27,770 bases of DNA from a virus, in the IMG/VR virus record IMGVR_UViG_3300021559_000022, positions 1-27,770 of that record; one strand, written 5' to 3'. Position 1 is the first letter of the stretch; the number at the start of each line of letters is the position of its first letter. This document shows, in pieces, positions 14,749 to 21,997 of this stretch. Under the pieces are notes generated by a model. It saw only the letters and a list, made by a program, of their open reading frames with translations, was not told where the DNA came from and searched no databases. The position numbers were made by a program, and so were the translations under genes.

Positions 14749-16946
14749 CAGATACCCCCGTTTGGTTTGTTCTCGGCGCTCAGCCCGGCCTGCACCATTC
14801 GATCGGCAGCAGCCGCGTCGTGCCCGGCTTGGGCGTGTGTGTCCAGGATCTTTCCGCCGGCGCGGATCTCTTCGACCGCCAAAGCGGTATGTGCGCGCGT
14901 CTCGGTGTCGTGGATTTTGGCCTGCGCCATGACATTGGTGTCGTGCGCCTTCACGGTCGCGGCCAGATGCGCCTTGGTGATGCCGGCCTTCGCGTCCTGC
15001 TGCGCAGCCTGCAATTGCTGCTGCAGCGATTGCACTTGGTTGGCGAGCGACTGCACGATGCTGCGGGCGCGGCTCGATAGTCCTTCCATGATCTTCTGCA
15101 GCCCTTCCGGGTTGGCCGCCATGAGGCGATCGGCCAGCTCCTGCATGTACGGGTGGTCAATCGAGCGGAACACCAAGTCCGCGCCCTGCTTGGCGATAAC
15201 CTCGGCCAGCGGGCCGACCTTCAGCAGATCCACCAGATTCTCGGCGCCTTCCTCGCGTTTGGTCTCGTAGCCCGGCCCGGTGTCCATTACCACGTCGTAG
15301 CGGCCAACCGATAGATCATTTTTGATGCGCTCGATCGCCTGGCCGTCCGCTCCTTGCTCCTGCGTCTTCTCGTTGAGCTTCACCATCGTGGGCGTGGAGT
15401 CCTCCCCGATGATGCGCTGCATCCGGCCCGGCTCCGGGAAATAGAACGGGATCCACTCGACCATCACGCGCCAAAGCTGGGCGATGCCGAGCGTCAGGTT
15501 GTCGTAGTACTGGAAATGCGACTGATCGGAGAGCCACTGCCGGCGCTTGATCGCGCGGCCTGAGACAACAACGCCCTTTTCATCCTGCCCCGGCTCGTTC
15601 GGCATGCCCGCCACGGCCATGAGATTCGAGCGCATGCCCTGCACGAACTCGGCAAAGCCCTGCTCGATCCCGGCGGGTGGCTGGCGCGTCGGCAGCGGAA
15701 GCAGTTGATCGCCCTGCGCGGTCGGGATGACGACGGCTTTGCCGACCAGGATCGAATAGCTCTTCTGATTCGCATCATCCCATTCCGGATGGCCGTCGGT
15801 GACGCCTTCATAGGCGGTCCACGGCGCTTTCGGGGCGAGGCCAAGCCGCTTGATCTTGGCAACCTCGCCGTAGTTCACCATGCGCTGCGCGTCCATCATG
15901 GCCTCGACCATGCCACGGCGGCGCACCTTGCCGTCGATGTCGCGCACATTGCCTTCGACGCGGAAGATCGGGATGTACTGGCCCGGGATCTGCTGGCGGT
16001 CGATCACGATCAGGCCGTTCAGGCGGAACCACTCGACTTGCCGCTTGACCGAATCGCGCGAGCCTTCGATGCGGGCGCCGGCTTTCTTGAAGCGTTCGGC
16101 CACGTCGTCCAGATCGACGATCATCGCGCCGTCGCTCTCCCGCCTGCGGCGCGGCAGCTCGGAGCGATAGCGCGTCATCTCGGAGCCGTCAGCGGCGCGG
16201 ATCGAATAGAGCTTTTCTTCGCGATCGCGGATGCGGAAATACTCGGCGAGGCGCAGGTCTTCCTTGTCTTCCCAGTTCGTGCGCTCCTCGTCGCGCCCGA
16301 TGTCGGTCCATTGGATGTTTCGAGCGTTCGGATAGCGGCGCTTGTACTCCTGCCGCTTCATCTTCATCGAGACGAGGCACCACGTCTGATCTGCGCCGCT
16401 GGGCATGATGGCGCTTGGATCCATCGCCACCGTGAAGGTGTTGCGGATCGGCAGGATGCGCAGGTCCTTCTGAAACGAGCGCGCATCGATGTACTCGGCG
16501 ATCAACCGGAAGTAGCCCACGCCCCCGGTGATCGCGCAATCGGCCGCCGTGTCGTAAGCCACCGACGCCTCGGAACGCGTTTCAATGTGTCGGCCGATGC
16601 CGTTGTAAATCTCGGCGATCTCGATGTCGGCGCCTTCGCCCACTGGGTGACACCGTCCCCGCGGGCGCTGCTGCTTGATATTGTTGAGCACGCGCGTCAC
16701 CATCGCGCCGGTCAGGTTGATGGTGAGCTCCGGCTCATCCTGTGAGGCCGTCGTCGTGACATCGTGATCCCACTGATCGCCTTCGACGAAAAGGGCTGCG
16801 GCTTTGGCGCGCTTGTGGTTGTCGCTCTCGTGCTCGTTGAAGATGTTCAGGCGGTCTTTGGCCTCAGACCATATATCTGCGTCTGATATGGCGGCAAATT
16901 CCCTGTCTTCTTCGGTTCGTGCCGCAGCTGTGTATGGGTCGCTCAT
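14748..16946 (-). CDS. Portal protein (P22 gp1-like)
   Basis: The 732-aa length is close to P22 gp1 (725). Family patterns are clear near the N-terminus: ALFVEGDQWDHDV, ELTINLTGAMVTRVLNNIKQ, QQRPRGRCHPVGEGAD, IYNGIGRHIETRSEASVAYD and AITGGVGYFRLIAEYID. DPSAIMPSGADQTWCLVSMK follows around residue 175. The C-terminal 130 residues form a long coiled coil (SLANQVQSLQQQLQAAQQDA) like the barrel seen in this family. The portal forms the dodecameric DNA channel. Its ATG overlaps the stop of a 28-codon gene (ATGA), with GAAAGG upstream. Confidence 0.88.
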   Translation of the reverse strand: MSDPYTAAARTEEDREFAAISDADIWSEAKDRLNIFNEHESDNHKRAKAAALFVEGDQWDHDVTTTASQDEPELTINLTGAMVTRVLNNIKQQRPRGRCHPVGEGADIEIAEIYNGIGRHIETRSEASVAYDTAADCAITGGVGYFRLIAEYIDARSFQKDLRILPIRNTFTVAMDPSAIMPSGADQTWCLVSMKMKRQEYKRRYPNARNIQWTDIGRDEERTNWEDKEDLRLAEYFRIRDREEKLYSIRAADGSEMTRYRSELPRRRRESDGAMIVDLDDVAERFKKAGARIEGSRDSVKRQVEWFRLNGLIVIDRQQIPGQYIPIFRVEGNVRDIDGKVRRRGMVEAMMDAQRMVNYGEVAKIKRLGLAPKAPWTAYEGVTDGHPEWDDANQKSYSILVGKAVVIPTAQGDQLLPLPTRQPPAGIEQGFAEFVQGMRSNLMAVAGMPNEPGQDEKGVVVSGRAIKRRQWLSDQSHFQYYDNLTLGIAQLWRVMVEWIPFYFPEPGRMQRIIGEDSTPTMVKLNEKTQEQGADGQAIERIKNDLSVGRYDVVMDTGPGYETKREEGAENLVDLLKVGPLAEVIAKQGADLVFRSIDHPYMQELADRLMAANPEGLQKIMEGLSSRARSIVQSLANQVQSLQQQLQAAQQDAKAGITKAHLAATVKAHDTNVMAQAKIHDTETRAHTALAVEEIRAGGKILDTHAQAGHDAAAADRMVQAGLSAENKPNGGI

Positions 16947-17029
16947 GCGGCGCGCCTTTCTTTACTGCGACGCCCAGCCTCTGCTCGACAAATCTTACAG
17001 CCCCTCCAGATGTTGTCGATAGTGAGCAT
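16943..17029 (-). CDS. Very small possible gene bridging terminase and portal
   Basis: A 28-aa frame (MLTIDNIWRGCKICRAEAGR plus SKERRAA) starts inside the TerL stop (TGATG) and stops inside the portal start (ATGA), exactly filling the only gap between the two genes. It has one CxxC pair and a basic tail. Either it is a real microprotein or it exists mainly to carry ribosomes from TerL to the portal start. The fit at both ends argues against chance, but the length is too short for family recognition. Confidence 0.45.
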   Translation of the reverse strand: MLTIDNIWRGCKICRAEAGRRSKERRAA

Positions 17030-18477
17030 CAGACTGTTTTCATCCAAGCATTCGGACCGCGCGTCCGGTTGATATGCACGCCGTTCGTGTTCGCCTGCGG
17101 CAGCTTCGGCGCATTGGCGAACTCAAGTCCGCGGCCGATCAAGCTCAACACATCCACGCCATCGTCGTACTTGCCGGCCGGAAAGCGCATGAGCTGCGAA
17201 AAAAGGTCCGCCTTCCACGGCGCCGACTTCGGCAGATAGACCTTGCCCATCGCACAGCGGGCCTGGATCGCTCGAGCCCGCACCACCTTGTCGGAGATGC
17301 TCGGCAACCACTCAAGCCGGCACAGCGTCTCGCGCTCCTGCATGCGCTTGCGCAGGAAGGGCTCAATGGCCCGCTTGATCGGCCCGGACTCGCCGAACCA
17401 GATGAGCGGTTTATAGCGCGCGATCAGGTCGCATTGCCGCTCAATCCAGACATCGCTCTTGGCTTGCTCGCGCCACCAGTCGATCGCGTACAGGTCGCCG
17501 TTGAAGTCGAGTCCGAAAATGCCATGCTCGGTGAAGTCGCCCTCGCCTTCGCTCACGGCGTAGTCCGAGGCGCCGTAATAATGCAGCTGCTTTGGCAACT
17601 CAAGATAATCGTTGAAGTCGTCGCGCTGGAAAAAGTCGCCCTCTTCCGGCGCCGGGTCCTGCTGATACAGCGCATTCCACGCGCGCGGGTCGAGCTTGGC
17701 CTGCTCGACCATTTCCTCGGTGAACCATTCTGGCCATAACCGCTCGCCGGGGGCGCGGTCAAGGGGATCGGAGGCGCGCGCGACCATGGGCAGCTTCACA
17801 ATAGTCCAGCGAGCGGCTTCCCGGTCCAGGATCCGCCCCCCAAGATCGTCTTCGTGCCATCGAGTTTGTATGAGGATCTGGCGCGCGCCAGGCTTGAGCC
17901 GGGGCAGGAAGTCGTTGACGTACCAGTCCCACTGCTTCTGCCGGAACCGATCGCTGTCGGCTTCCTCGCGCGACTTGACCGGATCATCGATCAGTCCCAG
18001 GTCAGCACGCCGGCCTGCGATGCCGGTACCGACGCCCGCAGCGAAGAACTCGGCTCCGGAGCCGGTTTCCCAGTTGCTGGAGGATTGCGCGAACTCCGAC
18101 AGGCCAAAGCCGAAGACGTTGCGGTATCGCTGGCTGTCAACGATGTTGCGGGCCCGCCGGCTGAAGCGCTCGGCCAGGTCCGACGTGTTGGAACAACCGA
18201 GCACCGCGGCTTGCGGCTCGCATCCGAGGAACCAGGGCGGAAACAGTACAGAAGCATACGTGCTCTTGGCGCTGCCCGGCGGCATCAGCACCATCAACCT
18301 TTCAATGTCGCCGCGCTCAACCGCCTCCAGGTGCTCGATCAACAGCAGATGATGCTTGGCCGGCGCGAATCCAAGGTCAAGATACTCAATGAAGCTCGTG
18401 AGGCTCCGCTTCGCCTGCCTGCGCGCCATCAGCTCCGCGGCTGCTTGGGCCGGTGATAATGCTGACGAGCTCCCCAT
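17029..18477 (-). CDS. Terminase large subunit
   Basis: The 482-aa protein has an ATPase half with Walker A MPPGSAKST (65-73), Walker B GLIDD (161-165) and a coupling-type QTRWHEDD (204-211), and an RNase-H-like nuclease half with acidic residues at SDYA (Asp305), GESG (Glu363) and DDGVD (Asp438-442). It cuts concatemeric DNA and pumps it through the portal. The start at 18477 overlaps the small-subunit gene by 92 bases; an internal Met at residue 17 would shorten that overlap to 44. I keep the longer start because the N-terminal residues continue a plausible helix. The MPPGSAKST loop is of the classic A-loop variant type seen in many phage TerL proteins. Confidence 0.92.
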   Translation of the reverse strand: MGSSSALSPAQAAAELMARRQAKRSLTSFIEYLDLGFAPAKHHLLLIEHLEAVERGDIERLMVLMPPGSAKSTYASVLFPPWFLGCEPQAAVLGCSNTSDLAERFSRRARNIVDSQRYRNVFGFGLSEFAQSSSNWETGSGAEFFAAGVGTGIAGRRADLGLIDDPVKSREEADSDRFRQKQWDWYVNDFLPRLKPGARQILIQTRWHEDDLGGRILDREAARWTIVKLPMVARASDPLDRAPGERLWPEWFTEEMVEQAKLDPRAWNALYQQDPAPEEGDFFQRDDFNDYLELPKQLHYYGASDYAVSEGEGDFTEHGIFGLDFNGDLYAIDWWREQAKSDVWIERQCDLIARYKPLIWFGESGPIKRAIEPFLRKRMQERETLCRLEWLPSISDKVVRARAIQARCAMGKVYLPKSAPWKADLFSQLMRFPAGKYDDGVDVLSLIGRGLEFANAPKLPQANTNGVHINRTRGPNAWMKTV

Positions 18478-18736
18478 CGGTTAACTCGCTTGCGTCTCGG
18501 ACATTAACGGTCGCCTGCACATAGTTCGGGATCAGGCGCGCGTACAGCTTGTAGAACTCGCCCTTGTTGCGGCGCGCCCAGGTCGCCATCGCCTTGATGC
18601 CACCGATGGCATCGAAGACGGCAATGATGTTCTCCTTGCATTGGCGACCGATCTTGTCTTTCGAGCCTTTCGGACGGCCCGGGCCAGGCTTGGCAGGTGG
18701 CGGCGCTCGACCGCCTGAATTCCAGTTGCCGGCCAT
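18386..18736 (-). CDS. Probable terminase small subunit
   Basis: I start this 116-aa protein at the ATG at 18736, which overlaps the upstream stop by one base (TGATG); the frame is open further upstream but runs over another gene. The N-terminus is basic and Pro-rich with GPGRPKGSKDKIGRQ, a pattern common in small-terminase and packaging proteins. A helical segment follows (AIGGIKAMATWARRNKGEFY), then KLYARLIPNYVQATVNV. Small subunits bind the packaging site and load the large subunit. The order directly before TerL supports this call. Confidence 0.7.
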   Translation of the reverse strand: MAGNWNSGGRAPPPAKPGPGRPKGSKDKIGRQCKENIIAVFDAIGGIKAMATWARRNKGEFYKLYARLIPNYVQATVNVRDASELTDGELVSIITGPSSRGADGAQAGEAEPHELH

Positions 18737-19083
18737 CAGCGCGCCCTCGGATCGTGCGACTCGCGGGCGTACCAGCGCGAAATGAAGTCTTGGCACAGCG
18801 GCGTATTGGTGAACCGCAGCGCCCCGCTCGGCGCTGGCTTCAATGGCGGCTCGTCTTCCTCGCCCAGCAGCGTCAGCACGTAGAACTCGCCACGGTTGCG
18901 CACGTTCAGAAGCTGACCCTTTGTCCAGGACGGAGGGACAACCGGGACGGAGGGATCTTGGATTGCGATCCACGACTCCGAACCATTTTCCTCAATGATC
19001 CGCACCGCACGCTGCGGCTCGGTCGCGGCCGGTATCGGCAGCACGACAGCATTCTTGGAGCGCAGGCCGATAGTGCCGTTCAT
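18736..19083 (-). CDS. Hypothetical protein upstream of the terminase
   Basis: The 115-aa product is unrecognised. It is beta-prone in the first 90 residues (NAVVLPIPAATEPQRAVRII, SVPVVPPSWTKGQLLNVRNR, GEFYVLTLLGEEDEPPLKP) and ends with a basic, Trp-containing segment (CQDFISRWYARESHDPRAR). No catalytic motif or membrane segment is visible. It overlaps the GroES-like gene by four bases (ATGA) and the small terminase by one base, so it is cotranslated with the packaging genes. Confidence 0.6.
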   Translation of the reverse strand: MNGTIGLRSKNAVVLPIPAATEPQRAVRIIEENGSESWIAIQDPSVPVVPPSWTKGQLLNVRNRGEFYVLTLLGEEDEPPLKPAPSGALRFTNTPLCQDFISRWYARESHDPRAR

Positions 19084-19562
19084 GCGCGAACCTCTGCAGG
19101 CTCATCGAACCGGGCCAGATCCGGTGCATCCAGCACCTCCGTGTCGTCCTCGTCAGGATCGACCACACCAGACACGTCCAGTTCCCGGCAGATCAGATGC
19201 AGCACGTCGCCCCACAGGAACGTCTGAAACGCATACCCGTCGTACTCATAGCCGCCCAGCTCCACGACATCGCCGACCTTGACCTGCGTCGGCAAGAAAG
19301 TCTTGCTGTCCCAGGTCTTGGTGCGCCGGTGCTTGTCCGGGTGGTCGTAGCGCTTCGGATAGCAGCCTGGCCCGACCGCCTTCACGATCCCGCGCAGCGG
19401 CTTGGTGTGCTCGATGACCTCGAAACTGACGCGGTGATCCACTTTCAGCGGCTCGACGATCAGGTAGTCGCGCCGGCAGCGGATCGCGTAATCGGCCGGG
19501 ATGCGCGTGACCGAATCCCAGGACAGCTCTGCGGAACGCCCTCCGCTCGACTTGACAGTCAC
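19080..19562 (-). CDS. GroES-like (Cpn10) co-chaperonin, phage-type
   Basis: From a GTG at 19562 in a GTGA overlap, the product has 160 residues. Residues about 32-135 follow the GroES barrel order: RDYLIVEPLKVDHRVSFEVI (strand with the V/I-x-P-L motif), RGIVKAVGPG (the G-x-V-x-A-V-G-x-G roof motif, 58-66), an insert of about 25 charged residues, then QVKVGDVVELGGYEYDGYAF and VLHLICRELDVSGVV (the classic I-x-x-x-D-I-x-G-V ending). GroES caps GroEL. Phage versions such as T4 gp31 do this for capsid folding. The usual mobile loop (about 42-56) is present in length, but I cannot recognise a GroEL-contact tripeptide. An acidic tail (DPDEDDTEVLDAPD) follows. Position next to terminase and head genes fits a head-assembly role. 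Confidence 0.75.
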   Translation of the reverse strand: MTVKSSGGRSAELSWDSVTRIPADYAIRCRRDYLIVEPLKVDHRVSFEVIEHTKPLRGIVKAVGPGCYPKRYDHPDKHRRTKTWDSKTFLPTQVKVGDVVELGGYEYDGYAFQTFLWGDVLHLICRELDVSGVVDPDEDDTEVLDAPDLARFDEPAEVRA

Positions 19563-19756
19563 TTGCGTCGGTCTCCCATCGAAGCGCGAAACTCGCCCTC
19601 GATCTTCGTATCCAAGGCAGCAGCCTCCTGCGCGGCCGGGGCCGCTTCCAGGGCGAAGCGCAGTTTCTCCCATGCGGCGGTGCAGCGAGCGCAATGGTGG
19701 TTCAGGTGCTCTCCGTAGCTGTCGCAGAATGCTTCGGCTGCCGCTCGCAGGTCCAT
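19559..19756 (-). CDS. Small hypothetical protein
   Basis: The 65-aa product is helical and carries a C-x-x-C with nearby His residues (LNHHCARCTAAWEKL), which could bind a metal. I do not recognise it. Its stop is inside the GTGA start of the GroES-like gene, and its start follows the membrane-protein stop by only three bases on the other side, so it belongs to the tight chain of small genes. Confidence 0.5.
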   Translation of the reverse strand: MDLRAAAEAFCDSYGEHLNHHCARCTAAWEKLRFALEAAPAAQEAAALDTKIEGEFRASMGDRRK

Positions 19757-19759
19757 GGC

Positions 19760-19954
19760 TCATCCCAAGTGCGGTTTGTAGTGCAGCGCACCAGTGCCGA
19801 TGCCGAGAAAGGACAGCAGGCACAAGATCACCACCACCGCAAACGCCACGGTCAGCGCGGTCTTTCCGGCCGGCGGCATCGGAACATGGTGGCTGATCAC
19901 GTACCAGACCGCACCCATGACGCAAATGACGATGATCAGTTGCAGGAGGTCCAT
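19760..19954 (-). CDS. Small two-helix membrane protein
   Basis: I chose the ATG at 19954 (64 aa) over an in-frame TTG further upstream because the shorter form starts directly in a membrane segment. It has two hydrophobic helices, about residues 3-20 (LLQLIIVICVMGAVWYVI) and 33-55 (ALTVAFAVVVILCLLSF), with HHVPMPP between them. It resembles small phage membrane proteins of the Thivi_2564 type that start MDLL-x-hydrophobic and carry P-M near the first helix end. Its function is unknown. The gene starts five bases after the stop of the 52-aa gene. Confidence 0.65.
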   Translation of the reverse strand: MDLLQLIIVICVMGAVWYVISHHVPMPPAGKTALTVAFAVVVILCLLSFLGIGTGALHYKPHLG

Positions 19955-19959
19955 CGGTG

Positions 19960-20118
19960 TCAGAACCTGCTCGTTCGTCCCCAAGTGATTGAAATATCGT
20001 GCGTTCTCCGAAGGTGCGGACGGCGCTGTGAAACGCAAAGTTTCACAAGGGCCAAGACCTCGCGGACCTCAGCTGGCTTCAGTGCGCGCTTCGGCTTGCG
20101 GAAGGCGACGGCCATCAT
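19960..20118 (-). CDS. Possible very small gene (52 codons)
   Basis: An ATG at 20118 lies in an ATGA overlap with the upstream stop, and a 52-aa frame follows to a TGA at 19960, five bases before the next start. The N-terminus is basic and helical (AFRKPKRALKPAEVREVLAL); the rest is Arg/His-rich and unremarkable. A second ATG at 20115 is also possible. The fit at both ends, with no other frame filling the gap, is the main support. No family is recognised. Confidence 0.45.
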   Translation of the reverse strand: MMAVAFRKPKRALKPAEVREVLALVKLCVSQRRPHLRRTHDISITWGRTSRF

Positions 20119-20306
20119 TCGGTCCACTCGAATTCGGTATCGGAAGAAATGTCGTAGCTCCTATCCCCCGGCTTCGCCTGCAGAACCGCGATAAACCCCC
20201 TGAGAACCAGCACTTGATCGGCTGGTGATTTGGCCCAGAAGCTGCCATCCGGCGCAAGACGCGTGGCGTACAGCTTTCGCACTTCGGCAATCGATGTGAT
20301 CGCCAT
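20115..20306 (-). CDS. Small hypothetical protein
   Basis: The 63-aa product has a helical N-terminus (ITSIAEVRKLYATRLAPDGS) followed by WAKSPADQVLVLRGFIAVLQ and an acidic end (SSDTEFEWTE). Its composition is that of a folded soluble protein. It overlaps both neighbours: start in TGATG with the 50-aa gene, stop in ATGA with the 52-aa gene. I do not recognise it. Confidence 0.55.
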   Translation of the reverse strand: MAITSIAEVRKLYATRLAPDGSFWAKSPADQVLVLRGFIAVLQAKPGDRSYDISSDTEFEWTE

Positions 20307-20458
20307 CAGTCCAGCTCCCCAATGCCCAGGAATGCCACGCAGAGCCTTCCCTGGGCGGTTTTTAGCCGCGATCGCCGCGAGTCGATGTCTGGAGTCATTC
20401 CTTCTGCGTCCCCGGTTTTAAACGCTTCTGGGACGGCTTTAATGCCGTTTCCGGCCAT
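20306..20458 (-). CDS. Possible very small gene (50 codons)
   Basis: The 50-aa frame starts with ATG at 20458, inside the end of the preceding gene by 20 bases, and ends in a TGATG overlap with the next start. A second in-frame ATG sits at codon 21. It has a central basic helix (DSRRSRLKTAQGRLCVAF). It is included because it fills the gap in the chain precisely, with no family evidence. Confidence 0.4.
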   Translation of the reverse strand: MAGNGIKAVPEAFKTGDAEGMTPDIDSRRSRLKTAQGRLCVAFLGIGELD

Positions 20459-20705
20459 AACTCGCGCCGGCCTTCTCCGTCACCTTACCAGCGCTTTCCG
20501 TCTTTCCGCTGCCGGCTTGGTCCTCGGATTTCATCCAATCGGCCTTGTGGGTAAGGCCCAGGTGCTTCTCGATCGTGTCCAGCCGGTCGCGGTGCTCGGA
20601 GCAGTGCGGGCAATGGGCGGCGGTCGCCGTCGAATCCGGGGCCACCTTGCCGGCGGCCGGCAACTTGACAGTTTCCTGCGGCCGGCCGGCCTGATCGCGA
20701 GCCAT
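20439..20705 (-). CDS. Small protein with a CxxC zinc-type motif
   Basis: The 88-aa product contains AAHCPHCSEHRDRLDTIEKH, in which CPHC plus the His residues could form a metal site, followed by a hydrophilic, disordered C-terminus. The start overlaps the upstream stop by one base (TGATG). Its function is unknown. Confidence 0.5.
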   Translation of the reverse strand: MARDQAGRPQETVKLPAAGKVAPDSTATAAHCPHCSEHRDRLDTIEKHLGLTHKADWMKSEDQAGSGKTESAGKVTEKAGASYGRKRH

Positions 20706-20890
20706 CAGCTTTTCTCCTTCGGCATGGACGATTCGCCGCCTTCTGGCCGCGGGCCTTGGTAGGCATCAGGGGAGCGCCGCACGCAGCCGGTTTGCGCCCC
20801 TTCGCTCAGGCCGTCCGAGTCGAAGTGGCCTTTCGGCAACCGCTGGTTCGGCTGGGCGCGCGACTCGCCGCGCTCGTCACGCTTGCTCAT
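20705..20890 (-). CDS. Small hydrophilic hypothetical protein
   Basis: I start this at the ATG at 20890, in an ATGA overlap with the stop of the 51-aa gene. The 61-aa product is polar and probably disordered (SKRDERGESRAQPNQRLPKG), with a single Cys. The frame is open upstream but runs across the neighbouring gene with a poor composition. There is no family evidence. Confidence 0.45.
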   Translation of the reverse strand: MSKRDERGESRAQPNQRLPKGHFDSDGLSEGAQTGCVRRSPDAYQGPRPEGGESSMPKEKS

Positions 20891-21042
20891 GCTCGACGCT
20901 CCTTCTTCGCTGCACTGCGGGCCTCGCTGTAGCCGACCGCGAGGCGCTGCTTGATATCGGGGAACTGCTTGCGCTCGCGCTTGCTGCCGACAAAGCGGCC
21001 GATGAACTTCGAAAGCGGTTCGCCCCGATGACGTTCTGGCAT
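20887..21042 (-). CDS. Small basic phage protein
   Basis: A 51-aa frame starts with ATG at 21042 and ends in an ATGA overlap with the next gene. It is strongly basic and helical: EPLSKFIGRFVGSKRERKQF, then PDIKQRLAVGYSEARSAAKK. The last part (K-Q-R-x-A-x-x-Y-S-E-A-R) resembles short basic proteins found in many phage genomes, and could bind nucleic acid. I can give no named family. Confidence 0.6.
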   Translation of the reverse strand: MPERHRGEPLSKFIGRFVGSKRERKQFPDIKQRLAVGYSEARSAAKKERRA

Positions 21043-21108
21043 TTGGCTTAAGGAAAATTTCAGCGGTAGGCGCGAAGCCTATGCCCAATGGCTCGGACGC
21101 GCAAGTGG

Positions 21109-21246
21109 TCACTCTTCGTCGTCGTCATGTTCCCAGATCCGGCGAAGGAATGGCGGCAGCCAGATCGCAACGAGCACGATGACGGCGATGCCGAACACGG
21201 CGATGGCCCCGACCGTGAGGGCGATGACGATCTCATCGGCTGCCAT
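21109..21246 (-). CDS. Small single-pass membrane protein
   Basis: The 45-aa frame has one long hydrophobic helix (residues about 5-32: EIVIALTVGAIAVFGIAVIV, then LVAIWLPP), a short basic turn (FLRRIW) and a charged end of HDDDEE. The positive turn right after the helix suggests the C-terminus faces the cytoplasm. It overlaps the upstream gene by 14 bases. Small membrane proteins of this kind occur in lysis and superinfection-exclusion regions, but nothing here shows which. Confidence 0.6.
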   Translation of the reverse strand: MAADEIVIALTVGAIAVFGIAVIVLVAIWLPPFLRRIWEHDDDEE

Positions 21247-21430
21247 TGCGCGGTCGCATGCGCCAGGCGTGGTTGCCGGGCGTCTGGTTCATGCCGAGGG
21301 CGCGCATTTCCTCGGGGGTGCGGCAGCGCTTCGGTGCATCGCGCTCCGGTCGGCGCTTGCCGGTGGCGTGCAGGTCGAAGGCTTCGCCGGATGCGAAGTG
21401 CTCGCCGCAGCCGATGCAGCGCAGGCTCAT
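21233..21430 (-). CDS. Small zinc-finger-like protein
   Basis: The 65-aa product has LRCIGCGEHFASGEAFDLHA, with Cys5, Cys8 and His21, and a further Cys36 (KRCRTPEEM), a spacing that could hold one zinc ion. The F-D-x-H segment recalls the small phage zinc proteins named for an FDxHR motif. It ends with a basic tail (AWRMRPRNGSR). A nucleic-acid-binding role is plausible. Start and upstream stop overlap by one base. Confidence 0.65.
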   Translation of the reverse strand: MSLRCIGCGEHFASGEAFDLHATGKRRPERDAPKRCRTPEEMRALGMNQTPGNHAWRMRPRNGSR

Positions 21431-21690
21431 CAGGGCTCGCGGTAGGTGAAAAGCAGCGACTTGCGCCGCGGCCCGCGCAGCAGGAACTCGGCGATCTGGC
21501 GCTCTGTCATGTCGGCGATTTCGGCGTCGAGGATTTCGATGCGGTAGACCTTGACCAGGGAGCTGTCCTTGGACGGCGTGCGGACGCGGAAGATGAATTC
21601 GCGCGAGGAGAACGGCCTGTGTGTCGTGGTGTGGTCGATGATGACAGCGATTTCGCCGAACGTGTGCAGCGGGGCCGGTGGCGCAGTCAC
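21430..21690 (-). CDS. Hypothetical protein
   Basis: With a GTG start at 21690, 25 bases below the stop of the nuclease gene, the product has 86 residues. An in-frame start further upstream would give 110 residues but would run over the nuclease gene. The sequence is an ordinary alternation of strands and a helix (LHTFGEIAVIIDHTTTHRPF, VKVYRIEILDAEIADMTERQ). It is not recognised. The start is uncertain. Confidence 0.5.
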   Translation of the reverse strand: MTAPPAPLHTFGEIAVIIDHTTTHRPFSSREFIFRVRTPSKDSSLVKVYRIEILDAEIADMTERQIAEFLLRGPRRKSLLFTYREP

Positions 21691-21715
21691 GGGCGGAAAT
21701 GATACCGCCTGTGCG

Positions 21716-21997
21716 TTACGGCTTCGGCGATTTCGCCAGGCCGACGGCGGTGAAGGCCTCATCGACGGATCGCACGACGTGCACTTTCGCGTTCCAGGCG
21801 TTGATCCATGCGATTTGGGATGCGGCCAGCTCGCTGTCGGCTTTGAGCTCGAGGAGCCACATTTGCCCGGCGCGGGCTACGAGCAGGTCCGGGCAGCCGT
21901 TGCCGATGGTCGTGAGCGACTGCGTGGTGCAGCCGGCGCGCTGCAGGGCCTCCACGATGACGGCTTGGTTGGCGTCGATGCGGTGGGTATGCCTCAC
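21716..21997 (-). CDS. VRR-NUC-type endonuclease (PD-(D/E)xK fold)
   Basis: The 93-aa product is a minimal VRR-NUC domain: an N-terminal helix (DANQAVIVEALQRAG), then IGNGCPDLLVARAGQMWLLE and LKADSELAASQIAWINAWNA. The catalytic set is Asp37 in G-x-PDLLV and Glu50/Lys52 in LLELK, with a Gln61 after it, as in the family. These small phage nucleases act on branched or structured DNA. It overlaps the upstream gene by four bases (ATGA), placing it with replication genes. Confidence 0.8.
   Translation of the reverse strand: MRHTHRIDANQAVIVEALQRAGCTTQSLTTIGNGCPDLLVARAGQMWLLELKADSELAASQIAWINAWNAKVHVVRSVDEAFTAVGLAKSPKP

Noticed and set aside
18737-18973. Longer N-terminus for the small terminase
   Set aside because: The added residues lie over the 115-aa gene and have a shadow-like Arg/Ala/Pro composition, while the ATG at 18736 is coupled to the upstream stop.
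19563-19925. Longer N-terminus for the GroES-like protein
   Set aside because: It would overlap two genes and has an unlikely Cys/Arg/Gly-rich composition. The GTG at 19562 fits the GTGA pattern and starts just before the barrel.
21063-21090. Small hairpin (TAGGC/GCCTA) in the 66-base gap between 21042 and 21109 as a terminator
   Set aside because: The stem is only five bases and no T-run follows directly, so it is too weak to call.
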